Shown: positions 32,233 to 47,200 of the stretch, piece after piece | Position numbering within the stretch: the first letter of the stretch is position 1 | Layout of the letters: each line of letters begins with the position of its first letter | Assembly: GCA_008933995.1 (NCBI GenBank) | Contig: WARS01000013.1 | Coordinates: 9,506,023 to 9,570,022 of the forward strand | Source of the DNA: Datnioides undecimradiatus | Taxonomy: Eukaryota; Chordata; Actinopteri; Lobotiformes; Datnioididae | Direction: 5' to 3' | DNA length: 64,000 nt | Translations under genes and position numbers: made by a program | The notes under the pieces: model-generated | Told to the model about the DNA's origin: nothing | The model's input: only the letters and a program-made list of their open reading frames with translations | Database searches by the model: none

Positions 32233-35200
32233 GTAAGTTGTGTAATTTTAAAACTTGACGTAACTTGTCGTGTTAGCATTAGCGTCGTTTAACCTGAGGT
32301 TTAGCTAAATGAAAACCCCGGCAGTTAGCTTCATCCTTACAATACCCTCCCAGCAACGTTACAAATCTAAAGCCACAAATACATTTAAATGTTAAGCATC
32401 AAACACTTTTTCGGAAACTGATTTATGTGCTGACTTAACAGGCACGAATGTAGCATTAGCTGACATTTAGCAGCAATGTAAAAACACATCTGTAGTAAAC
32501 TATGCCAACGAAGTAGCTTGCTAGATTAACTAACTAACTAACTAACTACAGTTAACTATAATCTTGACGATGTACGTTAAGTCGGGACGCTATCAAGTCA
32601 GACATGATGACGTTATGTGACGTTTATCGGTCGTTAAATGAAACAACCTATAACCAATCAAAACAAACAGCTAGGGGTCAAATCGGGTAAAGCTCACTTT
32701 GTTTGGGATGCTTTACAAAGGGAAATTGAAGATGTATGTAATGTTAGAGTAGGTGTTCTTGTTGTAATGTTGTACAAATAGAGATGACACTATTCAGTTA
32801 ATGACATAGTTAATTTTCTAAAAGGGAAATGAACAACTTAAGTTTTAACGGTCTATGTGGTTTCTATTCAGCAAGCATTATTTACGTTGGTAACATTGAA
32901 ATAATTTTAATACTTATAAAGTATAAACTCATAATGCAGCTATCATATTATTGTTTACTATTCATGCTAGCTTACTTTCACCAATAAAGTAATTGTATAT
33001 GATCTGTAACTTCCTCCTGTCACGTTTCCTACGTTTCTATTATATTTTAGCTTTTGCTCGACCATTATTAATCAAATTGTTTCCCGGGTATTTTCTTTAT
33101 CACCGTGTTTTTTCTCATTTACAGAATGTCGATGCCCTGCTGCGGTGTCCCATTTGCTTTGACTTCCTCAATATTTCAATGATGACTAAATGCTCTCACA
33201 ACTGTAAGTAACCATTAGAGCAGCTTTGAGAGCAGCTATGGTGTAAATTACTATTCTGAAGTTGTTGCTGTTTTTTTTTTTAAAACGTGAAAGTGGTGCT
33301 TATGAAATTTGTTTCAAAGCACTAAGTGCTGAATGATAATGGATACCTAGGCTTGCCATGTTTTTGTTTAGCCATATGTTCATATATGGCATATGTTAGT
33401 TTTAGTATCCTTATCATCGTGAATTATACATTTTTTCTCAGGGGATGAATGAAGTCATTCTATTCTATTCTATTCTGTTCTATTCTATTCTATTCTATTC
33501 TATTCTATTCTATAAGAGTACAGTAGTCATGACATTTAGTCCCTGTGGATACTTTTGTTGTTGTTGTGATGATAACATTAAGTTAATTTCCTGCTTAATT
33601 TGAAGCAAGTTTATTTTAGCTGAATGCATAGATGGCACCATTTATTTGTATCCCTATACTTTTCTAGGCTTTTTTGCATTTAAGTTTTGCTTTCTGTTGT
33701 ATTTGTGTACATCACCAGGCTAGTGTTTAATGAGCAGCGATGATTAACCCATGCTAGAACCTAGATCAACAGGGACTGACTCCAGTTATACACAAAAGAC
33801 AACCTGGTGATGGATTGCTTAATTCAGATTGTCACTGAAAAACACCTTGGATGAAAGAATGGAAATGTTCTGCCAGTCAAATTAGTAACACAAGCTTCTT
33901 TTTGCTATTCTTTTTACAGTTTGCTCCTTGTGCATCAGAAAGTTTTTTTCTTATAAGTTGCAGTGTCCAGTTTGCAATACAGTAAGTATGATTTTGAACT
34001 GAATGCATAATTAGGTCTGTTAGTGAATAAGTATTATCATCAGTGGCATTGCTTCAGAAAGTGCGACCCAGTTGCCGGTCGTGACCTAATCATTGCATTC
34101 ATTTGGTAAAGGACACAGGTTTCCCTTACATCTTGCTTCCTCTTTTGTTTTGTTTTTTCAGCAAGCAACGGAACAAGATCTGAGAAACAATCGTTTATTG
34201 GATGAGTTGGTTGTTAACTTTCAAGTTACAAGGTAAAGTACAGCACTTTATTAATGGTTACAAGTAATCAATCTTATGTCTGAAAAATATCCAGACTTTC
34301 TCTATAGAGGGATCTTGAGTGCACCCTGCATCCCCAGTGGTGATGTTTTAAAATGGTTATCAGGCTAAATTCAATTCATACATTCAATGCATAACTCAAT
34401 AACAATATTGAACACAATGCTGTTTTGCTATAGCCCTTACCACATTTGTCCACATTAATAAGCTGACAAACACACATACATAATCTATTTATAGCCTGTT
34501 CAACATGTTAATGCTCAGTTATTTCACGTCCTTGTCAGGATAAAAAGTACTAACGTGGAATGAGGGTGTCATTGTTCTGCCTCTAAGCCAGCAGCAAAGG
34601 TAGTAGTAGAGCCGCATAAATGCCTTTGTAACATGAGTGAGCTGGCAGGACGGGACATAGTGGTTGTGAATCTGTAGTGATTCACGTTCACCGCTGTTTG
34701 TGATTGTGTTTTTTTAGTTTATGGACTTATTCCACATATTTGAGTGTTGTGTCTAAACAGACAGCAAGAGAGATGGGCTTGCACACGGACATGCAAGAGA
34801 GAAGCCCGTCCCCTTTAATCACTGCGCATGGCTTTAAGCTTCATTGTTGCAGTGGAAACGCAATCCCAATTATTCAGAAACACATGCTTTACATTATAAA
34901 TTCATGAGGTTATTACAAAGATCAGCTCTCAGCGTGATTAGAAAAGAGCAGTGGAGCAGAATCACATGTTGACTGGCACAAAGAAATGTACTCTTGGTGT
35001 GAATGGCCAGGCTACAGCTGGCACGAGAATTGACATATCTGTGTGTCACGCTCCTTGACTGCTTTCAAACATCCCACACTGGGGCGACATTAAATCAGTG
35101 TTGTTTGGTTCAGTGTAAAAAAGCAAAGCTGGTATAATGAGTCTTGCAGCGGCGTTGTGGGTTCTCTTTTAAAAGGGCTGAAGTCACTGTGATACTGGCT

Positions 35201-38200
35201 TGTTGGTATAAATATATATTATAAATATACTGAAGTATTTTTCAGGCTTTTTTGTATACCAGCACAGATGGAGAGCAAGGATCTAAGCGTTTCCTTTTGA
35301 AAGCATATGCAACAAACAATATTTTTTATATTTAGTGAAATTTTTTCTGTAATATTTAAAACTATTTTGCCCTCAGAGAAAGTCCAACAGAATAATGAAA
35401 GTAGCCGATCAGTAAGTAAGACTTAGTGCACAATCCATGTGATACCTCTCTTACCCTTAACACGGGCGTGTCACATGAGCGTTTCTCCAATTTGTACTGT
35501 CATAGTTCTAAGACCTGAAGAGAAACACGATTACTTTGGTGATTTCAGTGGATATTGTTGGTATTGACCAGATTACAGTCTGTCCACAAGGGAACCAATT
35601 TCAGTTGACTTCAATTTCCTAGAATTAGAGAAACACTTATAATTGCCTCCCGGTAATCTACTTCTGATTTAAGGATTTAGTGTAAATCAAAAGGGGATTT
35701 TGTTTTCATCATCTGAGGGCACTCGAGGTTCTCCTAGTATTGCACGTCTGTGTGTGTAGCTTTAGGGCTGATATTTTTTTTCATTACAGCAGGATGTCAG
35801 CACAGGGAGCAGTGTCCAGAGCTCAAGGAAATTTCTTGGTACTTTTAGATTAGAATTTTTTTCTCCTCTGCCATTTATCACAGCATAGGAAAACATTTCC
35901 TTTTGAGTGTCCTGTTATTGGTAGCACCAGCCACATGGGTGCAGCCAGCGACATGCTTGTACTCATCAGGTTGTCTAAGGCAGACTGATAAATGTTGGGC
36001 TCTTTGCCTGCAGTTGTTATGTAAAGAGAAATAAATTCAAATTCACAATATCAAGATACAGTAGGTTATCCCAGCCCCTGGGATTATTTATCCCTGTTGG
36101 TTTCTCAGCATGTAATCTTCACTCTGCATCCCTGTTAGTCTGTTTCAATGAAGACACAACATTGCAAAACAACAAAAGAACGCACATCTCTTTAGGGATG
36201 TGGTAGTATTCATGAAAAAGAGCCCGTTAGACTAACTTTGACTAATCTTCTGTTAATCAGTGGGCATTTTCCCTGGACAAAAATATTAAATCTTAACTTA
36301 TCTTAAACTTCAGTGTCTAGACTAATGTCGATATAATGTCTGACTTTTGTTATCAGTCAATAAGCCATGACGTTTCTCTCTTTCATCAATCACCTCAATG
36401 TTATCAACACTCTGAAAGGTCTCCCTTCTAACTGTAGTCCCTCTGATTGTCATCACTGGTACAACTGAGTGGCTTACGCAGCTGCTCTTTCCTCTGTTTT
36501 TTAATTTCCTGTTGTCTAGCGATGAGCGTCTGAAAAATGGGATTCCTTGATAGGTGACTGTGTCATAAGGCGATATTGTTATGTAACCAAAAACTTGTCT
36601 CAAGCACTCTAGTTTTTGGATTAGTTCCTTTTGCTCTGAACTAAAGATATTGAATTTAAAGACTATTCGTGTTATAGATTGCAGTTTTGGGCCTGCATAA
36701 CTTGGGTGTGCAGAGTCACACAGGGAAGAATGTTGAAATGTGTTTGCTTCTGTCCATGTGACAGCTGTGTTTTTCTTCTGCTTTATTGTTTGTGGATTGC
36801 TTCTTTCATTGGGCCACTCACATTTCTCACTGTGAAACTTTGTGGAAAACACTGCACTGGATAGCTAATGCTGATGGCACTGATTTACTGCCATTAAACT
36901 AGAGACCTATTTCTCTGACAGACCATTAGCTGTTATCACAGTGCTGCACGTTGAGATTATCACAGTAACCAGCCAACTCGTAGTCTGTCCTCTTACTCAG
37001 CCTCACCCAATATTAACTTATTTACTGTGGGAGAAGTGAAATTTGTACATTGAGACATCAGAGGATGCTATTTAGATCACTTAATCACCAAGGCCACAAT
37101 GCCCTTTCCTGTTGTGAATACAGTGCTCATTTTTTTCTTGAACTTAGCAGTTTTCTGTTGTTATAACCCGGCATCTTCGGGATTCTGAGTAGCTGTCGCC
37201 TGTGGCATTTTCTTTACTCCAGTCATTCTTAGATTTCTTTCTCTCGTTTTTAATGCTGGTCTTGTCTTGTTTTGGTACTTGACAATAATAAGTAGCAAAA
37301 CACAAAGAAAGATAAAAAAGTAAGTGCAGCAAGTCAGGAGGCATGAATAGAAAATAAAAAATAAATAATGAAAAAAGTTTTATTGAATTTTATTGAAATC
37401 AAGACAGATGTACTGTAATCATTATCTTATGTTATTGATCACGATAATTTCAGCTTAATATGGGAGAGAAAACATGGGAATGGAAAAACTATGACTTGCT
37501 GACATAATGGCATCATGCCGTTTTGTGTAGCAACAACAAGGATGGCTGAAAGTGAAAGTATCACTGCTTCCAGGTCCATGGTGGAAGATTTGCTTCCAAA
37601 AGGGGGAGCAAGTTCAGTTGTGTGGAGGTGGTTTGGTTACCAAGGATCCGAAGTACAATAAACCATGCTAATATGGCAGAAGTCCAAGAAGGCTGCAACA
37701 ACAAAAGCAACAAACCTATTTCACCACCTCAGGCAGACATTAATGCAGGGTTGCATTCTCACCCATGCTGTACAGTTTTTGCAGGAATGTTTTCACTTGG
37801 AAAATTGTATGTCACAGACGACGTCCTCAGCAGAGTTGGTCAACAAACGTGTTTAAGTACACTAACATCTAGCTTTGCAAGTGTAGTTGTAGCTTTTCTT
37901 GTATCCCCCAGTTCTAATTACAGAAGGTTCATCTTCACGTTCAGAAGAAATCAATATGATGGGACCTCGAAAATTCAGTTGGTGTTTGTAATTTAGGTAG
38001 ATGTATTGACTTGCTTTTGGCTTATTTTACCACAACAGGTTGAAACCTGGAAGATCAATGCGTCAATGTACACATTGTCCTGAATTTTATTTTTGAAGAG
38101 GAGTTATGGAAAAGATTTTATGTTACCAATACTTGCAAGCCAGTACTCAGATACTGTCTTGTCCTTTAAATTCTAAAATATTCCACTTTACATAATCTGC

Positions 38201-41200
38201 CAAGACTTTGTGTAACATATGAACAATGGTGAACCTAATATAAAGGCTTTTTGTGGTTTATGGCTTGGCTAAAAAAGGCAATTTTAAATCACTTGAAATT
38301 GAGTGCTGTACTTTGGTGACTCAAGAGTCCTTTTATGGCAATATTTTTGTCATTTATAGCAAAAATGCATGTGTACCTAACATTCACAGTCCTAGAAAAA
38401 AGGTGAGTTTCCATACACAATATGTAACACAATTGTCATGAAGCGGTTTCAGTTGTGATATTGGAAGAGCCTATCACAGCCCAACCATGGTATCATTTTT
38501 GTTGCTATTTTTAAACCCGCGCTGTTCTAAATGTGTTCTAAATCTCTAAAAATATAGTCTGTTTTGCTCCTTTGGCTGGTGCGTGATCTATAGCAACAGC
38601 CAGTAAACTGCTGTTGCACGGTAGCATTTAGAACCATTTGAAACACTAAAGTGATGGAAAAAACCTCTTTGCTCAAATGAGGCAGAAACCGTTACACCTA
38701 ATGGCTATAGTGTAAACCGATAGTACGATTGAAGTATCCAGCTTGTGTTGAGTAATGGTGCAGTTATCATATAACATAAAGAATAAGAAACAAATTTACA
38801 CAGAGACAAGGGTAAATAAATGCATGAAACTGGCAACATTTCACTTTTGAGCTCATAGTGATTTACATTACGCACTCTTTACATACTTTTTTTTTGTTTT
38901 ATGTACTTATCCTGTCTTAAGGGTGTGGGTGGAGAGCATTATATTTCTTCATAATCTTTGTACAAATTGTCTTTGGCTTGTGCACGTGCGTGTGTGCTCG
39001 TGCATATGTTTGAACCTCCTCTAATGGGACAGTAAGCACAAATAAGTTTTAGATATGGAAAGGAGCACATCACACACCTCATTGGCTCCATTTTATTGTC
39101 AAGTAATGGCCCACCTGCAATTTGGTTGCTTTCCACATTTCCAAGACCTTCACCAAAGAGTCTAGTTTTTCTTGCTCTGTAGAAAGGAGTGAGATAATTG
39201 AGCAGGTGCTGTTAAAGTTAAAGGGCTCAATTTACTTTGAACAGAATTTATTGGCACTCTTAATCTTTTAATGGTAATTTGAGGCTGTGACCCTACAGAA
39301 TATCCTTTATACACAGACATACTCAGTACTGTATGTGTTGTTTGCTGGGAAAAGCAGAAATGCTGCTTTATGTCTCAAAGTATTTAAACTTTTAAAAGTG
39401 TATGGCTCGCTGCATGTCAGTTGCTGCACACGTTTTCATTCACATGCACCTTGCTTTTCCTCTCTCTCCAGGCAGAAGTTGTCAGAAGCACCTTTTGACT
39501 CTCCTCCAATATCGCCAAAGACCCCAGCCTCAGCTGTCAAATGCAAAACTCCCAGAGAAAGGGGCCAGAGGTGTACGAGCTCTGTTCTGAGTCACTTTTT
39601 CCAAATAAGGCCTAAAACAATTTCCACTAAAGAAACCCAGCGCGATAGTTCTGTTGCTCAGTGTGTTCTCCAGGGGAATATAGAGACTGCACACACCCAC
39701 AATGCAAATGACACCGACCTACATTCAGCAGCTGCTCAACTTCCAGTGGCTGTGAAGGAAGAGCCGATGGATATGGAAGGGGCTTCTATCCAGAGTTTGT
39801 TGTCAATCAAACAGGAGGACACTGGGCCCTACAGGGTCAGCGATGGCGTTGAGATGGCACATTCCTCATCACTATCGCAAGACATAGTGCCTGTAATCAA
39901 AGGTAAAGCCATTCTACCTGTATGTTTTAAAAATGCTGCCATCACACGTCTCATTCACCACCACAAAATCTCCACATGGGATAGTTGTATGGTCATTGTT
40001 CTATCTATTCTGTACCTGCACAACAGCTCTACATAATCAGCAACAGAAGTTAAGATCTGCAGATGTAGACTTGACGTTCCACAGGCAAAGAAAGAGAAAG
40101 CTGCAGCAGTTTCAACTTATGCTCCACCGACAGACAGGAGGTCAACATGTAGCTTTTTGGCTCGCAGTGTGGTTTGAATTGACCGTGAAATGACATGTGA
40201 CTCATAGCACCAAAAATCTGTTCATTTTTTCTGATAAAATTCTCAATAATATCTTCTTGTGTATCCTTTTTTTTGCAGTGGAGTGCCCTGTTTGTTCAGT
40301 AAGTGTGTCACAGCAGTTTATTAACAAGCATCTGGACACGTGTCTTACCAGAGGAGAAAAGAAGGAAAGCTTGAGGAGGTATATACACACTACATGAAGG
40401 CTTTCTACTGTTGTTTGCTCAAGCTGTAATGCTCCATAGGGCAAGTGGTTACATGCTAAAGGCACAGATTGATGAGAGAAGTGCAGCAGTGCACACTGAT
40501 CTTGGTCAGTATCACTGGTCAGTATCTTTTTTGGTACTATAACTGGGTTTATTTCTGGACCAACAAGTGTTACTGCAAGCAAAACATGAAACTTGCTGAA
40601 AAACCTTAAAAATATGTTTATTTGGGAACTGTCTGGGATAGATCGAATTATATATGCTTCAGATTGCTATCCTGTTGTAAGAATACTCCATTGAAATTGA
40701 GACTAAACTTGTAATGTTAACATCACTTCAGTAATGTCTGTGACATAACTTTAGAGACTGATCCTTGTGAGTGGCCTTTGAGCCTTGGTTTTCCACAGTG
40801 TTTAATGATCCATGCAGCAGTTATGGCACGCTGTAAATGATTGGTCACATTTGTGTCGAGTGCAAAATCTTAATCTGGAGTAGACCTCGATGTCACAGTG
40901 ATGAATTGCAAAGGTTTTAATATTCTCGTCGTTTGTAGCCAGTCGGCATGAGGAGGAGTCCTCTAGCTACCGACCTTAATAACTTACACTTAATGTCTTT
41001 TATGCAAGACAAAATATATGATACCGCAAAAAAAGCACATTGGACGTCTCTGTCTGATTTTAACAGGACTATGGATCATTGGAGGTGTGTGTCTGTACCT
41101 GACTGACAAATGGCAACTCCCATCCGTTAATATCATTCTGTTATGAGTTCAGCCAGTGTGGCCGCTGTGTAATACACTTGATTAAGTTGACATTTCCATC

Positions 41201-44200
41201 ATTCTTCTCTGCTTATGATGTCCAAGACTTTTATTTAGCACAGTCATAGAGATTTATTACAACTGAGCACAGAAAGGCCTTCCTCATTAGGCATTATCAG
41301 GTAATATCTGGTAATTACTGAAATAAACGAGTCAGCATGTCTGTGGCAGCTTCCAGGATCCCAGGGGGAAGCGTCCAATGGGGAAGCTGGTGTACAACCT
41401 CCTTTCCCTACAGGAACTGAAGAGGAAACTGAAGGAGTGCCACCTCTCAACGCAGGGTTCTCGAGATCAGCTGATCAGAAAACACCGGGAGTTTGTCTAC
41501 ATTTACAATTCCCAGTGTGATTCCCTCAACCCCAAATCAGGTGAGGGCATTTAATCCATTGATGACGTAATGGAAAAACTAGGTGCATGTATCACTCGAC
41601 CAAATGAAACAAATCTGAGAATTAAAGTGTTAGGTAAAGTGTTGTCACAGCTTGTTACTGACTTTTTTCATTCATCATTGGGGTCTGAGTTTCACACTTA
41701 GTGAAAGCTTAACAAGCATTAAAGCAACATGCAGTGTGCTCACAATTATTTGAGTTGACATCATTTTGGTAAATTTCTTGAGTAGCCTTCATTCGCCGCT
41801 GTAAAAACCGTTGGAAAAAAACATATGCATTTATTACCACTTTATTTGCCATTGTCTACAACATTTCGCTGCACCTTCCTCTTCTCCTGGCCTTATAACA
41901 CCTGGAGAATTTAGTGTATTTCCATTAAGTGGTTGAGGCAAATAAGGCAGATGTTTATCTGAGCACAAGGTTTCAATGTGAAGGTAACACATGGGTAGCA
42001 AAAGCGGCTTGACTGTCTAGGCCTTACTGCCTTTAGACACGTTCTTTTGTTTCAGGTCAGATTTGACCATGTTCTTTGCTTTACAGTGGCATTAAGTGAA
42101 CAGAAAAAAGGTAAATAAATCATTGGTTGAAATTGTATAATACACTAATACAAATCAATCTTCTCAGCTTCTTTTGTTCTCAGTGTCTTTTATCAGAAAT
42201 AAGATGTGATATCTAATTTACTCCTGCAGATTGTGTTTTTCTTTACTGGCTCCCCCAGGAATGCTTCAATTTTAACAGCCCTTTCGTGGGTCAAAACCCT
42301 TTTATGTGTTCAATAGCACAATTCATATAACAGGCAATATTTGTGAACTCAAGAGTAATAAAAGTTTTTCTTTCCTCTGTCAATAGCTGAAGATATTGCC
42401 AGAGAGGTGGAGACCAGTGAGAAGACCAGGAACCAGCTGCAGGCGAAAGCCAAACCTGTGTGTACTGACTACTTGAATTGTTGTATTAGTTTTTCTCTTA
42501 AATGCCCCCTGTGGAGCTTTTTTTAACCACTAGTGGTGTTAGTGGTGATGAGTATGTCCTCCCTGCACTTGACAGTCTGTGGTGATGCTGTATTGAAATG
42601 TGGGAGGTATGGCCCTCAGGATAAATGGACAGAGTGAATTTTGTTGATAATGAATGGAAACTTTTCCAATTACAACAGGAAAGCAGTTTGTGATTGCTTA
42701 AATCAAGTGTAAATACAGCAGTTGCTTTGCACATATTTTTGTAATATTCCTGCAATGTGTTCACGAATGCATATTAATGTAAGTGTACATGGTTTGTTAA
42801 TCCAAATCTCTTGCAGGTCATGGTTTTCTCAAAGAATCAGTCTGAGGAGGAGATTGATGAGATGCACTCAAATTACAGTAAGTGACTTGATTCCTTTCAG
42901 GATACTTTACTGCCTTTTTGTTGCCATCTCAGGGCCCAACACACCAAGCTGTTAGCTAAAAATCAGAGCCCATATAAGTTCAGTGTACAATCTGAGACTT
43001 GGCTGATAAACATATGCATTATACTGTACAAAAAAGCATGTGAGAAAATAATTAGTCTGAATCGAAGGAAAGATTTAACCAAAAGTGCCAGTGAAAGTCT
43101 ATACTTCCATGTCCAAAACTGTGATTCATTTCGAAAAGTGTGTGAATTCTGTCCTTTGTGGGGAAAAAGGGGGGCTGACAACATATCGTACAAAAAGAAA
43201 AGTAACATGTTATCTCTGAGACATCGTCCACATGTCTCCAAAATATGAATTTGTTTTTGAACTCTAGCTGAATTGGCTACTTTTGCGTTCACTGAAATGG
43301 TTTGTGATGTTACTTTCTCTTTTGTACTGTCACCATATATTTCCTAGCACTTAAAAAAACGAATATTGGACAAAGCTCTGGTGTTATTTTCCATTCTGCT
43401 TAAGTGGTACACACTGTGGCTCGGTTTAGGAGGGCTCCTCTATCATGTCCTGCAGTTTGACTCAGTGTGCAGCTGTGAATCATTGGATTCACTGAGCTTA
43501 AAGACAAGGCTAGTAAATAATAGCTGGCAATGCAACAGGTCTATATTTCAATCAGGGCAAGGCTGCATAGCTAGGAAATAATGTGCACTTTTTTTGTAAT
43601 AAAGTATATCTCAATGGTTGAAGCATTCTATGTGATCAAGCTCAAAGAGGGATATTTTATACAGAGCCCTAATTAAAACCACGCAGACTTTTTGAAAGTT
43701 TACACATGTATGCACAGAAAATTACATCTTCTCTACTAACTCCATTCATTTATTAAAGTTTTTTGAAGCTACACTATAACTTAAACTCATTTGTCTATGA
43801 CCTTTCGTTTAATTTAATTCCATTTCATCTTCTTGTATTTCATTTTCCTTTTCAGTGCCTTTTAAATTTTATCTGTGTCTTATAGAGTTCTAGGAACTGC
43901 CTTTTTGTTTGAGAGGTGCTGAACAAATGAAGCTTGCCTTGCCCCCACACTTATACTCATGAGATAAGGACAGGAATTAAAGGCACCACATTAGATTTGA
44001 TCAGGGTTTCCCCTCAGGAAAACTCCACAGAGGCAGAATACTAACTGTGTTCTTTTGTCTGAAGCTATGTGTTATTACATCAAACTGTGTAAATTTCTTT
44101 TAATATTAGTGGAGATGATGTAATTGGTCAATGCTACTACTACTAATGATAGATAAAAGTACCTTTTAAAGTCCATGTTTGAAGTTCCTGTAGAAAGGCA

Positions 44201-47200
44201 GCAAAATAAGAGATAAATCATAAAACCAGACTTTAAATCAGAACAGATAAAAAGGAACGTAAAAAGAAAAAGAAGCAGAAGAACAGCAGACAGAAAATTT
44301 AAACTCAAGTTAAATCAGGAAAGGGTCTCTGATAAAACCACGTTTTAATAAGGGACTTAAAGGAGATCGATGATCAGCTGACCTGATTCTCTAAAGCAGA
44401 TTGTTCCAGAGACTCGGTGCCAAACTGCAAACACTCGCCCTAGGTTTCTGCAAGGTCATAGACAAAAGACCTCTGACCGAGACTCTCAAAGTATGTGCTG
44501 CTGGGCACTAAAATAGAGATAATATGGAGAGAGTGGCCATTAGGGGCTGAACGGTTGGCAGTAGTATCATATACTCCTTTATAAAACCCACTGGGAACAC
44601 TACAGAGGCTAGAACAAAAGAGATCTGATGACATTTCTTGGCAGTTCTGTATAGTCTGGCGTAGATCTACACATTTTTGGTTCAGGCAGGTAAAAAGGCT
44701 GTTGCAGTAATCCAGGTGTTTTATATGAATGTGCGCAAAATGGTCCATAAAATATGAGATAGATAATGTTTTGAAATATTTCATGATAAAAACATAGTTG
44801 GACAAACTTTATGATGTGCTGATCAACCCAGAAACTCATGACTCCTTGCAACAGGCATGATATGCCCCAAAAGGGAACCAGCAGATGGCAGAATTAGTTT
44901 AGCCATCTGCTGGGCCCAGTGAAAAGGATCTCTGTTTTGTTCGAGTTCAGCTGAAGAAAGGTTTTTGACATTAAATTTTTAACATTTCAAAGACCGTCGT
45001 CAAGTGAACTCAGCGTTCCGGGGTCTGTGGATCTAACAGGCAGGTACATCTGGGTATCATCAGCATAAAAATGAAAAAGAACCTCAGTGTCTATGAATAA
45101 TGTGTCCAAGGGGATGCATATATAAAGAAAATAAAATTGCTCCCAAAAACTCTTGAGGCATACCATACTCAAACGAAGAAAATGAAGCGACATAGATGTA
45201 AACAGAGACACAGAACCCCCTATTTGACCGATAAGACATGGCTTTCATCTGACAGGACAGATGAAAGCCATTTAAGTATGTAGCAGATATCCCCACCCGA
45301 TGCCTCAGTCTTTTCTTCTCATTTCTGATTACATTGCCCACCTCTGCCTTGAAATCCAGAGAAGCCGTGTTTGATGATTTAATTTGTTTTTAAAATATTT
45401 CAAACTATGAAATGGACATTTAAAAATAAACCTGAGTTGCTGCCTGCAGAACAATGCAGGACCCAAGTTTCAGTGTCAAAGGTTTGAGAAGTCTAGAGAA
45501 TAAATGTGTCTATAGATTGAATACACTTTGGACATCTTAATGACTATGATGCCAATTTTCCAGAGCAGACCGTAGTCTTTTCAGACGATCAATACACTTA
45601 TTTTTTTTTTCACTTCTACGTTGCTACTTCAGTAGGAAAATCCACCAGTAGAGCCTTTATTCTTGCTTGAGAGGTAATCCATCACAGAAACTGCTTGACA
45701 TTATTTTTTTTGTCAAAGTTGAGTAATTGTTGCAGGGTAATGCAGTGGGGAAGGGTAGACAGTTTCTCTGGAAACTACGGAGGCAATATTCACAACACTT
45801 TTGTGTCTCCAACAGAATCCAACCAATTCTATATTCAGTTCGTCACCCAGCCGTAATCTCGATCTTACTTTATTCAGTTTAGAGGCCTTCTTAGGACGCA
45901 GTCTCATATACTTTCAAAAGCACATTAACAGCAACAGAAAACAAGCAGAATTGCTGTGTCTTCAGTGAATAATTTAGCAACAAGGGGTGGAATGAAAATG
46001 CAACACTGATGAGGTGATTTCAGTTTCTGCCTCAGTTATTAATATGACTTGTTATGGATACTTGGCTATTTCAGTGTCTGCTCTCCATTTGCTGTGAGCT
46101 CATCAGTAATCACTCAAATACATACAAATGCACAGAAATGTAGACCAGGTCTGTGGTGTTTTTTTTTACCCTCAGGGCAAGAGGGCGGGCAAGAACAGCA
46201 GCATTAGAGAACATTATCCGAAGTCATGTTGTCATGGTCGAACTAGATGAAAAGCCTGTTGGAAATAACTGTGCGAAGCTAACTTTAAAAGTGGTTGAAA
46301 AATGGATGTGAGTCATAGGAGGTGGGATCTATAAATAGCTGCACTGCTGTGATAACCCCTTGATTTATCAGAGGAGGATGTGGATGACTCACTCTGCCAG
46401 CATGGGGAATTCTGAATGAGCAGACAGGAAGGTGAAAGCGTCACACGCGCCTGCACTCACACCAAATCCAATGGGTGCTGGCAGCCTTTTCTTAATGCAG
46501 CAATATGTTCTTTTAGCGTTAATAGAATCAGTAGCTGTCTATTTTGAAAACATTCTCATATCCCAGAATACCTGTGAGGAAAAAAAGAAAGAAATTCTGC
46601 TTTGTGAGACTGTCCTCTGAATAGTTTGATGTGTGTATGTGCTTCCCCGCTGTAGTCATTGGGGGAAAAAAAATGAGTGTCTGCAGAAACACCCTCAATA
46701 GCCACTTTTATGTTTTATCGATTTATATAGAATGTTAACCCACTTCACCTCAGACAGCTAAACCACATTTGTCGCAGATGAATAAAAGGTAATTGTAACC
46801 CAGCTGAATGAAAGTGTAATTTGCGTTGACAAGCTGCTTGTGGTGAAGACCCACTGTACTCACCATGATTATGTGCACACAAGTACCGTATTAGCATGGT
46901 AAGTTTGGCAAGTGAACAGAAGTTATAAATCACTTTTCGCAGTGAAATGAGGGTCTTGGTAGTCTGCATGATTGTCAGGTGTCATAGCCAGAGATCTTGA
47001 CAGGAGCTTGTGTTCAATCCACAGAAACAGAATAATGGAATTCTGTGTTCAGTCAATTCAGCGCTGATTCATTGGAAAACCAGCATGTAGGAAATTCCCT
47101 GGCAGTTAATAATGATAATGTTTACTTTTTAACATGCTCCTGGCTAGTTCTTGACATGTTGAGTAGGTAAATGAATGGCTAGCTAGCTGTATTGGATCTT

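Larger units (their letters stand above)
34233..39471 (+). other. rad18: rad18 intron 4 (5.2 kb)
   Basis: It contains an unexplained antisense ORF (36322-36852), a second antisense ORF with a hydrophobic N-terminus (37144-37344) and a hAT transposase relic (37542-37800). No other recognised features. Confidence 0.85.

Noticed and set aside
37622..37996. 124-codon + strand ORF
   Set aside because: It is a shadow frame of the decayed BED-finger transposase fragment.
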